Below are positions 63,914 through 64,000 of a DNA stretch of 64,000 bases, in pieces. Source of the stretch: Micromonospora sp. WMMD961 (GTDB lineage: Bacteria; Actinomycetota; Actinomycetes; Mycobacteriales; Micromonosporaceae); NCBI RefSeq assembly GCF_029626145.1, contig NZ_JARUBJ010000002.1:5615501-5679500 (forward strand), in the 5' to 3' direction. A program made the position numbers and the translations under genes. Every line of letters begins with the position of its first letter. The stretch's first letter is position 1. A model generated the notes under the pieces. That model was not told the origin of the DNA, did not search any database, and worked only from the letters and a program-made list of their open reading frames with translations.

Positions 63914-64000
63914 TCAGCCGGGGTCGAGGAGGGCTACCTCGCCGGTGGCCAGGTTGTAGAGGCCGCCGACAATCGCCACCCGGCCGGTGGCCACCGGCCC
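63914..64000 (-). CDS. carbonic anhydrase, C-terminal end (partial)
   Basis: Only the last 28 codons are in the window: GPVATGRVAIVGGLYNLATG followed by EVALLDPG and a stop. The phrase VGGLYNLATGEV matches the C-terminal strand of beta-class carbonic anhydrases. The rest lies beyond the right edge. Confidence 0.7.
   Translation of the reverse strand, partial: GPVATGRVAIVGGLYNLATGEVALLDPG

Overview
The window is high-GC actinobacterial DNA and most likely comes from Micromonospora or a close relative (Micromonosporaceae). The evidence is the base composition, frequent GTG starts, many 4-bp GTGA/ATGA overlaps, actinobacterial protein families (DUF3040, DUF3052, DUF3145, DUF3311, SigE-type sigma factors, mycothiol-era AhpE) and intergenic palindromes of a kind I associate with Micromonospora. 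The genus is inferred, not proven. A backbone of genes matches, in order, the Mycobacterium tuberculosis Rv2228c-Rv2245 region: RNase HI/phosphatase, zinc-ribbon protein, Nif3-like protein, AhpE, DUF3052, AceE, PucR-type regulator, FabD, ACP and KAS II. Clade-specific genes are inserted between these.

Layout. 1-2.0 kb is a decayed accessory edge: an IS110 transposase remnant, a broken ImmA/IrrE-type metallopeptidase and small hypotheticals. 2.0-8 kb holds RNase P RNA (rnpB), a TSUP permease, an MFS efflux pump divergent from its MarR regulator with twin operators between them, and a DUF3311/sodium-solute symporter pair. 8-13.8 kb holds the RNase HI-phosphatase, zinc-ribbon and Nif3 operon, a 33-bp tandem repeat, a regulator/flavoprotein pair and a divergent Prim-Pol-like protein. 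14-20.3 kb is a tightly packed five-gene operon: DUF1800, DUF1501, ferric-reductase-like flavocytochrome, FMN-binding protein and ApbE flavin transferase. Three members carry twin-arginine-like leaders, so it reads as an exported redox system. 20.8-25.3 kb has DUF3040 and a translationally coupled SNF2 helicase/SWIM protein pair.

25.4-36.6 kb is a mixed accessory zone: a PfkB kinase, two DinB-like proteins, pyruvyl transferase, GNAT, GT4 glycosyltransferase, Pr6Pr membrane protein, HAD hydrolase, sigma factor with a membrane-anchored propeller partner, metal-binding HMA/NTF2-like pair, a collapsed duplicate of part of this zone, and a secreted ChW-repeat protein. 37-45.8 kb has tRNA-Val, ahpE, a DUF3052 gene, a fused branched-chain 2-oxoacid dehydrogenase E1 carrying a 12-residue tandem-repeat insert, a MarR gene, a YjbQ-type gene and aceE. 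46-53.5 kb holds a beta-glucosidase/MFS sugar operon, gltX, CopC and pyrE. 53.6-60.4 kb has a two-component system whose response regulator is split by a frameshift, then the fatty-acid regulator and the fabD-fabH-acpP-fabF operon. 60.4-64 kb has a GH3 lipoprotein, a DUF3145 gene, an unknown gene and the end of a carbonic anhydrase.

Several intergenic spacers hold palindromic elements that fall into recurring families. In three cases the element abuts a C/G-rich short tandem tract. All functional calls rest on reading the sequence and on knowledge of the families; no database search was run.
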